A DNA stretch of 64,000 bases from Patiria miniata (Eukaryota; Echinodermata; Asteroidea; Valvatida; Asterinidae), in assembly GCF_015706575.1 (NCBI RefSeq), contig NW_024037056.1, positions 14,459,176 through 14,523,175 of the forward strand, read 5' to 3'. The notes under the pieces are model-generated. The model was not told where the DNA came from, did no database searches, and worked only from the letters and a program-made list of their open reading frames with translations. This document shows, piece by piece, positions 1 through 14,300 of this stretch. The first letter of the stretch is position 1, and the number at the start of each line of letters is the position of its first letter. Made by a program: the position numbers and the translations under genes.

Positions 1-95
1 CCGCCCCCTGGGGTTCCTGAGGGGGCGGGACTTGGTGATGCCACCTCGTCGTCTTCAACAAGTTTCTCTGGTTTTCGTTTTACCCTCCCGGACAT
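1..95 (-). CDS. 5' coding exon of an unidentified protein, cut by the window edge
   Basis: Read on the minus strand, an ATG at 95-93 opens a frame that stays open to base 1. It encodes MSGRVKRKPEKLVEDDEV followed by a Ser/Pro/Gly-rich stretch. The ATG has a purine at -3. Eleven bases upstream, a pyrimidine-rich tract ending in CAG (rc of about 106-125) looks like a strong 3' splice site, so this exon probably starts at base 105 and a 5' UTR exon lies further right. The N-terminus is basic, then acidic, then low-complexity, as in many nuclear proteins, but I do not recognise the family. The gene is divergent from VPS13B. The rest lies outside the window, so length and function cannot be judged. 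Confidence 0.55.
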   Translation of the reverse strand, partial: MSGRVKRKPEKLVEDDEVASPSPAPSGTPGG

Positions 96-105
96 CTTGA
101 AATAA

Positions 106-2274
106 CTGAAAAGAAAAAGGGGTTCAATTTAATTATAATCATGACAAAATGACAATGCCTTTGGTTTTAGGTTTTTTTTAACTTACAGAAATTTTGAAAT
201 TAACATGGCACCATGGAATAGAAAATAAGTAACATTTTGAGGAATTCGTAACTTTTAACATTTAATTGGCAGAAAAAAATGTAGGCCAAGGCCAGCGTAA
301 AAACAAAATTTCTTTGAACATGTTGTAATCAAAAAGATCTGAAATGAAAATAATCATAACAATGACCTTGCTACGCCTAGTTAAACTTTGTACTGGAAAG
401 AATGTAGTATCCTGACACCACTTTTTTGGTTGTGTGCAAAGTCTATGTAGAGTCGAGTGCATTATTAAGAATTTTCTAACAAAATCATGAAAATTGCAAA
501 TGTTTTTCAGTCCTACATGTACTCCTAGATTCATGCATGCCTTTCCAACATTTTTGCAATGACTGATCTTCAATGAATCATAATTAATTTGACAAACATG
601 TGATTCTGTATCTTGTAAGTTGCAAAAAAAAAATTTATATCAGCCAGTGGGGAAGTGTAATATTAATAAATAAAATAGGCCTAAATAAATAAATAAAAGT
701 GGCATTTGGACGCAACACTCATGACACAGTCATTCTTTCCTGTCATGCCTGTGTACTTTTTGTGCACAACTATCAAAGTCAGTGGCGTCTGACATCCTTT
801 CATTTTTTGCATCCAGGAACCTAACCATTGACTGGTTGAGGTCGGAAATACCTCCATGCAGTTATGCATAAGAATTTGAACGTCAAACGAGAAACATTCC
901 AACAATCAACAGCGCGCGTGCAATGGCCTCGACACCGTATCCGACACACGTAGACAACGACTGAACGAGCATGACGAGTTTCGTTATTTATTTTTGTCAC
1001 TTCTACTGATCCACCAAACTAAAAAATACTATTATCTGACACCCTTAATATAGGAACAATCAATTTCAGTTTAAAAGCAGCCTTAAAACGGAGCAAAACA
1101 TGCAAAAAGTCTCACCAAAGATGACAGGAACTACAAAGAACCGAAGCTTGCAACCACGATAAAAATCAATGAAGCGTGCATAAAATTTGAGAGATCTGAC
1201 CTTTGACATTAATCTTGCTGTTCTCAATCCACAAAACTTTGTAAATAAATATAATTATTTTTTTCTGGCAAAGTAACAGCCGTTAGACTAGTTCAATTTC
1301 TAAGTGGGTGAGATATATTTCAGTTCAATTATTGATGTGTAAGTATTCTCTACATGATGATTAAAATAAATAATATTTTGATGATAGAGTATCTCCAATG
1401 ATACACATACCTTATATCAATGTATTAAAATGTTAACTTAGTGTCTAGTTCTCTTAGTTGTTGCAATTATTTTATTAATTATTTAATTGACCCCTATTGT
1501 AAAATGATATAACCCCAGGTAAATAAACATTTGCAAGATGGCGGCCTGCAGTGATTGATCGAGCTACGTGGAAGTTGTGGCGCGGGCGCTTCTAAACATC
1601 GTAAAAATTGTGTTTTTCATTTTCAATCATCAGAATTATAATACATTATTATACCTTGGTTATGTATATCATGCATTTTTGAGCTCATCGATTTTTTGAT
1701 TGGTTGTCGGTTTGTTAATGTTAAAAATAAAAGTCGACCTTGTTCGCGCACTGGGCCGCAGTACGCGCGCAGAGGAGATGGGGGCGTGGTTCAGTGGCCG
1801 GTGTAATGGGGTGGTTTTATTTTATCAACTTTTAGTTTTATGGACTTGGATCGATTAGGTTAGCTCTTTAGGAATGAGGTAGCGTACAAAATACAAGATT
1901 TGTTTATTTACATTTCTACTTCTAGTTATTTAAAATAAAATTAAAAATTAAAAAATGATTAAAAAAAATGAAATTTGAGTTTTGTCATGTTTGTCTTTTG
2001 AACAGAATTAGACATGTTATATTAGAACAAGATGGGTTTATGCACTCAGTTGGATTTTTATGCATTCGATTTTATGACTAATATATGAATTTATTTCCAT
2101 TTTCAAAATTGACTAAGTCCTAAACTAAAAGTGAGAAAAAAATAGAGTTTGACATCAAATGACACTTTTAGTATTAATATGGAACAACTTGTAAAACAAA
2201 GTGGTGTTTAAGGAAAACTTTAAAGACGTCATTTTCATAAAAAGTTTGGTTTTAATTTTTTTTTTGTATTTCAG
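106..2274. other. Divergent intergenic/promoter region between the left-edge gene and VPS13B
   Basis: AT-rich DNA with no convincing coding exon. It probably holds the 5' UTR exons and first introns of both flanking genes. A pyrimidine-rich acceptor ending at 2274 (ttgtatttcag) precedes the VPS13B start-codon exon, so VPS13B has at least one upstream non-coding exon that I cannot place. GC-rich islands sit near 905-970 and 1530-1800. Confidence 0.5.
1534..1545 (-). promoter_or_regulatory. YY1-type promoter motif
   Basis: CAAGATGGCGGC on the plus strand, equal to GCCGCCATCTTG on the minus strand, is the extended YY1 motif typical of housekeeping promoters close to the transcription start. It lies about 0.8 kb before the VPS13B ATG and 1.4 kb before the divergent gene's ATG, next to a locally GC-rich stretch, so it could serve either. 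Assignment to VPS13B is inference. Confidence 0.4.
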
Positions 2275-2350
2275 GATTTATCCAAGGACAATGAATAAGG
2301 TGCCCCATCACTCTTCTGTCTTCCCCTAACAGTCACTGCCAATTGCCATC

Positions 2351-5300
2351 ATGCTTGAGTCTTACATCTCCCCGTTCCTCCTTGGCTACGTGGACAAGTA
2401 CATCAAGAATCTCAAGCCCGAGGATCTCCAACTGTCACTCTGGGGTGGTGACCTGGTCCTCAACAAACTCGACCTTCGACTGGATGTCCTGGAACAAGAG
2501 TTGAACCTCCCGTTGACATTTGTCAGTGGACACATCCACGAGTTGCGCATTCATGTCCCGTGGACCAGACTCGGCTATGAACCTGTCGTCATAACGATTA
2601 ATACGATCGAATGCGCATTGAAACTTCGGGATGAGGGGTATGATGAACACGACAGTGCTTCGTCAAAATCGAGCCTGGTTAGTAAGACTAAGACGGATGT
2701 TGCCATTAAAGCGAAACAGAAGTATGAAAAACAGGATAGGGATTTACCTCCAGGTTATGTGCAATCTCTGATGAACCGTGTCATCAATAATGTAACCCTC
2801 GTCATCAAAAATCTCATCTTGAAGTACGTCGAAGATGACATTGTTCTGTCGGTCAATGTCAAATCTGCCGAGTCGTTTGCCGTGAACGCAGACTGGCAGT
2901 CGGCTTTCACTGAGCTGAGTTTACCAGAGCTGGTGCTGAGACGAGTTTGCGAGTTTTCGGACCTTACGGTTTGTCTAGATAAGAGGAACGCAAGTGGAAA
3001 GATAGAGATTTATCAAGAACCGATGGTGTATCGCTGTGCCGTGTCGCTGCGTATGCAGATGACGTACGCCAGCTTGAATGCCAAGAGGCCATCAGTCGTC
3101 AAAATGAACGTGTATTGTGAAGAGTTGGACATGTCTTTGTCGGACACGCAGCTGCCAATGTTTCTCAGACTGCTGCAGCTGCTAGTTGCGTTATACTACG
3201 GCACGTTGGATCAAGGGAATAAATTAGGAGAGTCAGGCGACCAGACTGCAGCAATAGAAGCCATCAAAGCAGATACAAAACCAGGTAATAGGCTGAGCCT
3301 CGATGCCCAACAAACGATATGATTTTTTATTTAATCTGAAAATGCCCTTTACAAAGAAAAAATTTCCCTCCATCATCAAGGTGGAATTTCTGACTCAAAA
3401 TAGTTTCACCACTTTTGAGTATGACGAGCTGATGCAATTGAGTTTTAATAGGGTGAATGGCCATTCATATGAAACTTTGAACTTTTACATTTCACCGTTG
3501 ACTTTTTGCAGACCCCACCCGGCCAGAAGGTTCCAGTTCCGAAGGCTGGGCCTCGTGGGCGTGGTCCTACGTTCCAGAGCTCCTGTACTATGAGGAGGAT
3601 GAAGATCAGATGGGCGGCTCCAAGAGGAGAGAGAAACGGCCCGACCCGATACTGTCTGTCGGTCTGTACTGCAACAGAGCGCGCATCACATTCAAGGTAC
3701 AAAATGAAAGCAAACTTGTTTGAACGTTCCACGAAAAAACTACAAATTCAAAATGTTACGCTGCCTTCAAGGGAAATAATAGCCTTAATCCAAGATTGGA
3801 TTGGTCTTCTTTACCCTTTGCAACCGGTCCCTGACAAGCAGAAACAAGCTGCAAAGACTAGTATTGAAAGTAAGGATGCTTGGAAAACTCAAGTTTTTCG
3901 TAACTGTAGTGACCCTTCCAAAATTCCATGCTTCTCTTTTGTAGCTGACTAAGGAAATCTCAACCAACCATCCAGTTTACTCAACCCCCTCCTCCAAGCT
4001 TGAAACCTACCCGCTGCTGAGAATGGAACTGTCCGGTTCGGCCATCGAGATCTTGATGCAAGGAGAGGAGTTCTTCGTGCATCAGATGGGGTTCAGTTAC
4101 ATCACTGCGTCGGTGATGGGCGACTGCGTGTGTGGGCTGGTCACCAATGATGATGAACAAGCGCCAGGGGAGTTTAATCCGGTAAGAATCCCACAGGTCA
4201 GCAGTCAATTTCACCAAATGATACGAAATGGTTGAAGTCCACCTCCGCCACAATTTCAGTTATGACAATTTCAAGAAAGTTTCATAGTGCGTAAGTCCGC
4301 GAGTTGTGCAACAAATTATGGGGTAACTTGCGCTATCAGTTTAGGTGGCGAAAGTTGTGGCGTAGCGACTGAAAATGACCTATTTAACCAGCAAATTGTG
4401 ATTGTCGTGGATCTGTTATTGCACAACTTATCAAGGTTGGTGCAAGACACTCATAGCTTTATGTTTGAAGTGAAAGTATTGCTATTCTACTCATGAATTT
4501 GTTTGTAGAGTTGCTGCATGATTCCAAAGAAAGTCGCACAAAATATTGTCAAAATTCCGAGCGGAGATGCTCCTTTGAACAAGTTTTGTATAGCAGGGTC
4601 ACATTTGTTTTTGTTTTATTTTATTATTTGCAGAGTTCTTGCTTCTTAACTTGTGGCACTCCCGACTACAACCAGAAACGCACCAAGTACCTCACCAACT
4701 CCCTGTTTGACGAGAACTGTCCTGAGAACAGACAGCAGAGGGCGCCCTTCATTCTGGACTGGGACACCCACCAGGATACGTACAGCGAGGCGCTGGCAAC
4801 GCAGCGGTTCGGTGCCGTCTGGACGGACTACCTGTTTGTGGCTGAAATGATGGGCAACAAAAATGGTGGGTTATTTTTCCAAAGTTAGTCGGTGGCTACG
4901 ACTAATGTCTGTAGCACGCAAGTGGCAAAAACTGATGCCTCGGCCATAAATGCCCGATCTTTACTTAATAATTTACACAATATTTATAAGGAGACGTATA
5001 CCTCCTTCATATACAGAATGTTTTAATGTTTTCTTTCAATTCTCTGTCATTTCAGCCAGTGATTCATCAAGTCGATCGTCCCATCACAGCGCCGACGATT
5101 CCGATCCAATCTTCGACATGAAGGAGACATCTAGCAAGCGATTCCTGTTCAACCCGGCCAAACTGGTAGTCGGCAGCGATGTGGTTCACAGACTGATGAA
5201 GTTCGTGGAATGCGCAGCCGATCACGAGTACGAACCCTACAGCATACCGCAACCAGGTAACAGCTTTTGTTGCCCAATGTACCCTGCCCATCTGTCAATC

Positions 5301-8300
5301 AAACTGTACACATTGACCAGTTAGATCACAACTTTTTGTCAGATGACCAAGGTAAACAAAAGGTGGGCGGGGCTTATGGTCCTTTAAGTGCCAAACCATG
5401 TGGTCTATTTTATGTCCCTGAGATGGATACTTTGCTGCAATTGTCTTCCTGAGACTTTAGAATTCAGTGTGCCAAATGCATCATTGATACAAAAACAGCA
5501 GAACGGTCGCAGGCATCAACAACTTCATTTCATGGGATTTTGTTTGTTGTAGTAACCATGAACATGGCACTGTATGTTTCATTGTCAATATATTTTACTG
5601 ATTCAGAAATTGTTGATGAGAATCGACCGTCGGCCACTCCAGAGCAAGTCACGACTCTTGAGGATTGGGTGCCGTCCCGCTCCACCCATCTAACTCTACT
5701 CAATCTACAGATTCTGTTTCCATCGGCCCAGCATCCTTACTACAGCTCATCCAAGAGCCCATCTACTACTAAACAGGTGCAAAATCATCAAGAGACTTAT
5801 CCAATAAATAAAACATTTTAATACAAAAGCCTTTTGAGCACAGTTCATTTTTCTTGGGTATTTATTGCTTTTAAGGAATTTCGTTTGATTAAAACAGATT
5901 TTCTGTAAGACAAAATGAACCTTACATGGATATACCCAGCACAATTTGAGACGAAGGGGTACCCCCCCCCCCCCCCCCACCATCTCCCTAAACCCTATGT
6001 GAACCGTTGGCTATTGTTACCTAACACATCCCCCTAGATATCTCAAAAGAATTCCTGAGATTCTGGTAACACAATGACCAACACAAAAGAGGGGGGTTCC
6101 CCTCTATATATGTACATTTTCTGTGCAACTTTTTTGAGTTTAATATTATAGAGACTCTTTATAACCCTCATGGGTGTCATCTTTTTTTGCTCCCAGGGCA
6201 TGAGCTTTCAAGAGACTCCTTCCGTTCCGACGTTATGTCTTCAAACCGACAGGATTGACTTCCAGAGCACCGAGCCCATGTATGCAAGAAGACTCATCCA
6301 GCCTGTCAGTAAACTGCCAATCAACAGTCGTAGCTCCAAACTTATGTACCACTGCTACTCACATAAATACTACAAGGTAGGAATTGGAAAACTCTGATTT
6401 TGAAGTAAATAGAAACATTTCCCTGGTCACAAAGAGAACCAGCTTACATTTGTGTACCTCATGGACTGACTAACTGACTGACGGTGTGGGCCTGTCACTT
6501 GTGAGTCGGGCAGTGCTATCATATAGGATACCCGTAATACCAGTGATGGGCTAAATCCAGCCCATTGTTTAGACCAGATACGTGGAAAGACTTCGATAAT
6601 TTGGGGAAAAATGCCACATTCTACAAACCATTACTTAACTTAAATGTTACTCGCTCCAACAGATCTTTGGTTGCCAGTTTGGTTTGACCTTCATTGACCC
6701 CAGCAGTGACCTTTCACCCCCAATTCTTCCCATCATGCCCTCGTGGAGTGCAGCCTTGTACCACAAGGAACTGGTGTTGCCTATGTACTGGTGAGTCTTA
6801 AAAACTGCATAATTTGCTAAGAAAATTCTAAGCACTAAAAAAAAATTGCTCAGCTAAAAAACAAAAAAAGTAATAAATTTAAGACAAAACTTTGTTTTTG
6901 TTCATCTTTCAGGAAAGACAAAAGTCTGATTCATTCGGAGTTAATGCTTGAGCTGCCCAGTATCTCATGCAATGCAACCAAAGCGCAATGTCTTCTGATG
7001 CTACATATCTGTAATAGCTGGACCAGTAGACAGCCAGAGGTGGAGGCGGCCAGACTCGCCGGAACCAGTCTATTGGAGGACGTCTTTAAACCATCCGGTA
7101 AAAGACTTAAAGCTGGCTAATACTTGGCGCGAATGCAAACACGATTTGTGACGTCTGGGAAAGTTTTTGCACTGCAATTTCTCAAAACTTGCACACATTT
7201 CAACTCTGGCGAATTTCGCAGTGAATGCTTTGTGTCGTCAAATTTGCATCGCATTTACATGTATGAAGCAGCCTTGAAACGTAACCCTTGATTTCATATG
7301 CTCAAACTGTGTACATATGCATATCACATGTCATCTGAATTGAATATTCATATCATCCAATTCATCTTCATTAAATATTCATAAATTTCTCCCTTATGTT
7401 TATTCATAGTCAAAGCCTTCCCATCCGGCCAGCCTGTACTACAAGCCTCTCTCAATAGCCTGGAAGTTAAATTCACTCAGACGAGGCTAACCCAGGCTAT
7501 GTCTGGTACCCTGAGCCAAGCACAGATTACAGTGCAAGCGTTAGGTAAGCAGTTCAGCATTTCATCAAAGAAACTGCAAAGGGAGCCTGACTAGATTTTT
7601 TTTTTTTTTTTCATAAAATAATATTTAACAGAAAACATTTGACAAGGTCTTCTGTAGACATTACATGAAGCTGAATCTTCCTTCATTTCCTTTGCTTTCC
7701 TAGATCAAGGCAGAGCCAGTGACACACCGCTGTTTCATGGCCCAGTAGACACCTCAGATTTACACCACCACAAAAGTTTCATGAAACAGCAGTCAAGTCA
7801 ATCCCAGCTTGATGCTGTGGACCTTATAACGTTCACCATTCAGATTCCAAGATCGTCTGATTCAGACAACACCTCAGAAGGTTTGTATTTATTCAAACAT
7901 CCTGCAGTTTGATATTTAGTCAAAACAATAGGGTCTGTGAATTTATGGAAAAAAATATATATATCTTGTGCTTAGATTAATGATTAAGCAATAACGAATC
8001 TGCTTTTTCAATTTTTGTTCCGGTAAGTGTCTTGCGGAGTTTTCCTTCTTGATTTGCAAGGAACTGCTGTGTGTGTTGACCCGATCATCTACACGTGGCT
8101 ACTGTACCAGCCCAGAGGTCAAGTGAGGTCAAAGGTCACAGAGGAGGCGAGCTCTCGCAAGAATCAAAGATCTGTGAGGAAGCAACATTCCTCAGAAGGT
8201 ATATAACTCTTCTTTCCATCGACAGATTATTTTATAAAACAAGATAAATTTCTGTTTTTCAATTCAGGGTGAATCAAATTTTGGAAAAAAATGTTTTTTT

Positions 8301-11300
8301 ACTGAAAACTATCTAATGTTACATTAGTATGGATCCAAAACTTACAAAAATGACCATTTCTCAGAGATTTTTATATTAAATTATTGTAACGTTTATTCTC
8401 AGGTTCAAGCAGTGTACAGAGAGTCAAACCAACTTCTCCGGACAAAATAAAATCTTCCCAACCAATTCAACGACAGTCGTCGACCGTTTCACAGCAGACA
8501 CCCAATCCGTTGGCCCAGCAACCACGGAGCTTAGATACAGCTGAAGAATCCAAAATGGCTGACAAAGACAAACAGACAGACAGGGAGAAGTTACTGGAAA
8601 AGTTGTGGCTGGTCGTTAAACAGCTGACTGTTCAAGTGAGTGGTTATGGTTAACAAGAAATTTTGGGCGGAGGGTCTAACTTTTGATTTTTATTAACGCG
8701 GTCCTTCACTTTTTATGAAAATTTTCAAAGATTTTATATTCCTGAATTTCCAAGGTGGACATGCAGACCTGCTTCATAGCGCTTCCCACGGACCACCTAA
8801 CCTTTGGACCCGACGTGACTAGTATCCCACAATGCATCCAGCAAGGCATGCTGGGTAATAGCCCACCAGAGACGGTAGTTCTGAGTCTTCCGGTCGTCAA
8901 GGTGACAAGTTTGAATCATCAGATGATTTTGGCGTTGCAAGAGATTCCATTGGATCGAAAAGATCTTCCACCAGATACAGGTATAAAAAAAGATATATTG
9001 TTTTTGGCCTTATGAGGAAACAATAGTTCAATGTAATACAATGTGATACAATGTAATACAATGTGATACAATGTAATACAATGTAATACAATGTAATACA
9101 ATTCTCTTACTCTCAACAAACACCAGGTGAAAAGCTACCATGGAGCGTGAAGGCCTCCAATTTCAGCATGTACACTATTCACTCCGATGAGGGTCCGTAT
9201 TATCTTCTGAAGCCGCTCGTTCTGTCAGCCACAGTCGGTGTGACGTCTAGCCACTCTGGCAGAGCGGCTAAGGCTAGGCCAGGCCTGGGGCTGTGTGTGC
9301 ATGCTGATATGCAGGAGATACAAATGGCTTGCTCCAAGTCGCAGGTAAAAAAAAACTTATTGAAAACTTCTTTATATACTTTTTTTTTCATGTTTTTCTT
9401 TGCTTTGCAATAAACGTTTTTTTCATTAGAAATGTGTAATTATCCTTGTTTTTCATGAAAAATGTGTAACTGTCTTCTTTCTTTTTCATTAAAAATGTGT
9501 AATAATCGTGTTTGACAGGGATGGTTGAGTATTCATACACACCTACAAAAATCAAGATTTCGAGGGAAAAGGAGATGAATAAAAGAAAGAAAAAAATAAT
9601 CAGAACAAAAACCGAAGCTGTTTGAACAGGATTCTCAGAAAAAAAAGTATATAATAATTTCCTTAGTCATTAGGTTGCTGCATTTGTTTTGACATAGATT
9701 ATTCATTTTACGGAGCGAAATATTCCAAACCATTTAATATCAACAAAAAGCTGAATATCTGTTTTAGAAATGTCAGTACTTTGCTTTTCAAAGAGATCAT
9801 TTTTAAGAGGGTGTTGTTATTTGTTTTATTCCAAGGTGACACTGGCGTGTACACTCCTGAACCAGGCCCTCAGCAACAAATCCAAACTGATTGAAGTGTT
9901 CAACTCTAGTTACGGCATCTCGACCCAAACCGCTAGCGTTCCCATAATTCCAGCATCACCCTCCAAATCAGCTCCGAGAGTTCTCAGTAGCGTCGCGTCC
10001 TCCGGCCAACCTGACAATCAAGAAACAACAACCCTGTCTCTATCCTCACCAGCCGAGGTGCCCGTGTCTCCGCAAGGACTGGCACCCCCTGACCAGGAAG
10101 ACAGTAGTGATACAGTGAAGCTGTCCTTATGGCTGCAGTTGACACTGCAGAAGTTCTGTTTCAGTTTGTACGGGGGTGCTCCCCCTATGAAGATCAGCTG
10201 TGAGGTTGAGGATCTGACTACAAGTTTTGATTTTCAGGATGTGTACTCGAAAGTGACGTGCAAAGTTGGGTCATTAAATGTTAACCATTATACTCAAAAG
10301 TAAGTATTTTATAAAATATTGCTTTTATTTTTATTCCCCAAAACATTCCAAAACAGTCTCAGCTTCTTTGGAAATAATAGAGATCGATGCTGCAATTTTA
10401 GTGGAAAGCAGCTAAAGTCAATCACAATAGCCATCTCTGCCCTCGCAGATACCCATTTACTCCTGGGCGGAGAGAAGAAGTGAGTGACAAAGTGCTTGCC
10501 CAAGGGCACACGCACCATAACCCCAGGCTGGACTCGAACCCACAACCTGCAGAATTACTCGCACTATGAGGCCATGGCACTCCACTTGTTTAAATCTGTA
10601 TTCATCATAAACTCCTTCAATTTTGCTTTACTCACAGCAATGGCAGTTGGCAATGTGGTCCGTTCTGTGGTGTGTTATTCTCATGCACTGACATCATCAC
10701 CCACAACACTAGCATCCGTGGCCTACGTCTGCGTCCCCACAGCCACTCCGCCCCGAGGCCCTTCAACCCATTCGCCGCTCCCCACGCGACCAAGCCCAGC
10801 GATGCAAAATCTCACGGGTTTCTGTCGGCAACTTGGACCATGGCCCAGGGAAGATCCCTGGTGCAAAAGTTGTCTGGCAAAGTGAAGGAGTCGAAGAAAT
10901 CGTCCAGCCAAGAAATAACGCTGTCACGGCAGCGCTTCATTCATGAAATTGTTGTAGCGGTGCAGCCGTTTGACGTTATGCTGTGGTGCCCTTTGTATGT
11001 CTCCATGCTTGATATCTTTAGCACAGTAAACATTCTTGACGTCGCTCAGTCAACCGCGGATATTTCAGGAATTGGACCAAAACAGAGACCAGCGATGCCT
11101 CAATTCCAACGCGAAATCTCAACTACTAGCATCCGTTCCCCGTCCGATTCCCAGCAAAAGAGAACTGCAAGTCTGAAATCTGCATCGACTCCGAACCAAG
11201 AATGGTTGTCGAGTCGCAACCTCCCTCTGATCTACATTGACTGCAAGGAAGTACGAATCTTTGCTCCTACGAAAGAACCTCGGTTGCTAGGGGAGACAAA

Positions 11301-14300
11301 AGGTCAAGAAGATGAGACCATTGCCATGGAAACGCAGGACACTTTCCTACTCCAGGTCAACTCGGTGTGTCTCCGGCCACATGCTGATAACCCACTACAA
11401 CGACTTGTTCTCAAAAAGGAGATATTTAGGTGAGTGATTAACCTTTAACCTTTAACCTTTAAATTTCCATAGCGTATCAATCACTCCCATTTTGTATCTT
11501 TCTGAAATCTCAGTTTTTGCTACATGTTTAAGAAGTTTTTGTTTTACGTAGACGTGCTGTGCAAGCAGGTACTACCCAGACACCAGGCTCAGATGTTGAA
11601 GATCGTCAGTACCAACTGGATGTCAATGACCTCAGTGTGTCTGTTGCATTGTGGGATCAGATCCAGGCATGTTGTGACCAGGGTAAAGGGAAAGGCGAGA
11701 GTGAGATCGACGGAATGCCACACTCTCAGAACCCGGCCCTGGAGTGGAACACAGATGCAATACAAAGGTGATTGTTGGCTCTCTCATTTCTAATTTAGAC
11801 CACATTATTTGATATAAGAAAATTATGACTTCTTGACTTACAGAAATTTAACATATATCACAAAGCAAAATTATCTAAATGTTCAGAAATCTTGTAGATA
11901 GTCATTACTTTTCTTCAATAGTCAGCTGTTTTTAAGTATTTTTCCAACTCTTTGCATACTCAGCCCCACCCCAAGGGAAGTCTCTCTCCTGCCTCTTGTT
12001 GTGGGCATTGACATCCGGTTTGTCGCATCCCCTGCCATCATCATAGACAAAGCGCACGGTGCTTCCGACAAGCATAGGTCATCAGTAAGTCTTTTTTAAT
12101 TCTTTTTTTTTTCAACTTGTATAAATTTCTCCATTTTAATAATTATATACGTTTGGAACTAGACAGTCTGGGAACTAGACCAATATGGCTACCGTTTGAT
12201 ACATGTCTTTGTGTTACATTTGTAGCCAGTGACAGTCTGTGGCCACTCCATCGAAGTTGACTTCACCAGTGACATGACGTTCTATCTTAGCACCGGGCAG
12301 GTGTGTCTCTTACAAACTTTGGTCCAAGATAACTTCCTATCGCTGATGAAAATTGGGAATTTAATGGAAAACCAGCCTTCACAACGACTCGAGAGTACGC
12401 ATCAGATGATGTCATCAGTACAGACTGGAAAACTGCCAAAGACACGTGAAATGAATTCTGATGCTCGTCACAAGGGCAAGAAGTCTTCCCCGCCCGTCGA
12501 CAGTGGACTCGGCAGTGAAGACTCCACCCAAGCAGGGGTCAAAGGGCAAAAGCTAAAGGTCGCAATGCAAGAGATTCCAGTCCCAATTTCAGTCCAAAAG
12601 ATTCCATCGTCTTCCTCAGCACAAGCTCAGAAAGCCAAGAAAGTTTCCAAAAGCAGTAACTTTACTCCGATCGACGCGCTAATCACGGCGGGCAAGGTGT
12701 CGGTGTTTTTATACTCTTGCATTAACTCAGCCGAAGAAAACTTGGCTCAGGTTCATGATCAAGAACGCAACGAATCACTGCCAACAATTGAGGAAGGACG
12801 GACAGAGCTGCAGCCATTTTTGTTCGTAACCGTCATGCAACCATCCGCTGTTTTATCTCTTGAACATCAGCAACAGAGAGCCGAGCTAACGATCTATGAT
12901 TTGACAGTGGAAGGGGCTTCTCTGAAAAACGCCACTAGAGGCAAGTAGTTACAATAGTTGTAGATTTTTTGTACATCAGTTAAAGTTGTCACTGTCATGA
13001 AATTAAAAACTGGATAACTTATGCTTTTTTTATTGAATGAAAATGGTGAACAGGTTTTCAACATCAAAATTTTACATGGAATAAATCAAGATGGTTGTCT
13101 TGAGTTTTTCACCTTTCGTCTTGCATCTGATAAGTCAATTTTCAATATCATACTTTTCTAAATAGAGTTATCTGGTGATGAGCCGTTGCCTAATCCAGCT
13201 GACTTCACCGTACCCTGGTTTGAGACTTGCCCGGGGGAGCCCCACCCTAAGACCGGGGTACGGCCCGCCCTTGTGACGTTCACTGTCAACGACTGCCTCA
13301 GCAATCAAGGTAAAATCTGTCAAGAAGAACTCCATGAGAACCTTGAAGAAAAAAATCATGTGGTATCTTAAGTGAAATGTTTTTACCCCTAACCCCACCG
13401 GGATTTTTCAAGCACCACAGGGAATGTAACAAAATCCTACAACGGTAAAAATTGAAGCTTGCTGAAGCTAAAAGATTAGAGTAATGAGAATAAAAATATG
13501 TGCTTTGTGCATAAAAAATATTGAAAATTTACCCACTTATGGATTTGGTCACATTTAGTACGGTCAGGGAAATATATTTTAGCATTCCGAACCCAATTCA
13601 TCCTGTAATGGTGTGTAATTTTCTTGTTTATTTGCTCTGTTTAATTTGGTAAGTTAGCCTTGAGAAAGGTTTTGTGAAAACAATGCTAAAAGCCCCAAAC
13701 TTTTAGCATTTTCTGATTTCTCTGTATTTTATTTATTTATTTGTAGCCAGCGCCAAAGTGAAAATTGCCCGTCCTGCCAAAGTGAGCTTTAGCCTGGCTA
13801 AAGTGGACGAAGCCGTTGAGTTCATAAGACGCCTCACCCCACCGAAATCCATTCAGATATCGGCCCAGCCAGTAGCGGAGAAGGATGCCTTGTCACAAGG
13901 GGGCGCTGTTCTAATACCAGGTACGCAAATTTTTTCAGTGGAAGCAGTTCTTTTGAAGTAAAATATGAAAAAAGGTTTCACAGATTTGTTAATTTTTTTT
14001 TTTTTAATTTACAGTTTTGCCCCACTATCCCCCTGTCGTCGGCCACGGCAACAGGCGTCCATCCAGCCAATCACATCACAGCAGCACCCACAGTGATGCC
14101 CTGGATGTACTCTCGCGTGTGAAGAGCGTCTCCATGGAGATGACTGAATTTGTGGTTGTCATGGCAACGATACCGGACTCGGAATATCCTCACGTCGTCT
14201 GCTCGTTTGGTGATTGTCAGGGTGCGATCAATTTGCAAAACAACAATGGTGAGATTTTAAAACTTTAAATGATTTAAATGTGTGTTACAATATGTGAGAT

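Noticed and set aside
12945-12946. GT donor a few bases after the GC donor in VPS13B intron 20
   Set aside because: It leaves phase 2, which does not join the phase-1 acceptor exon.
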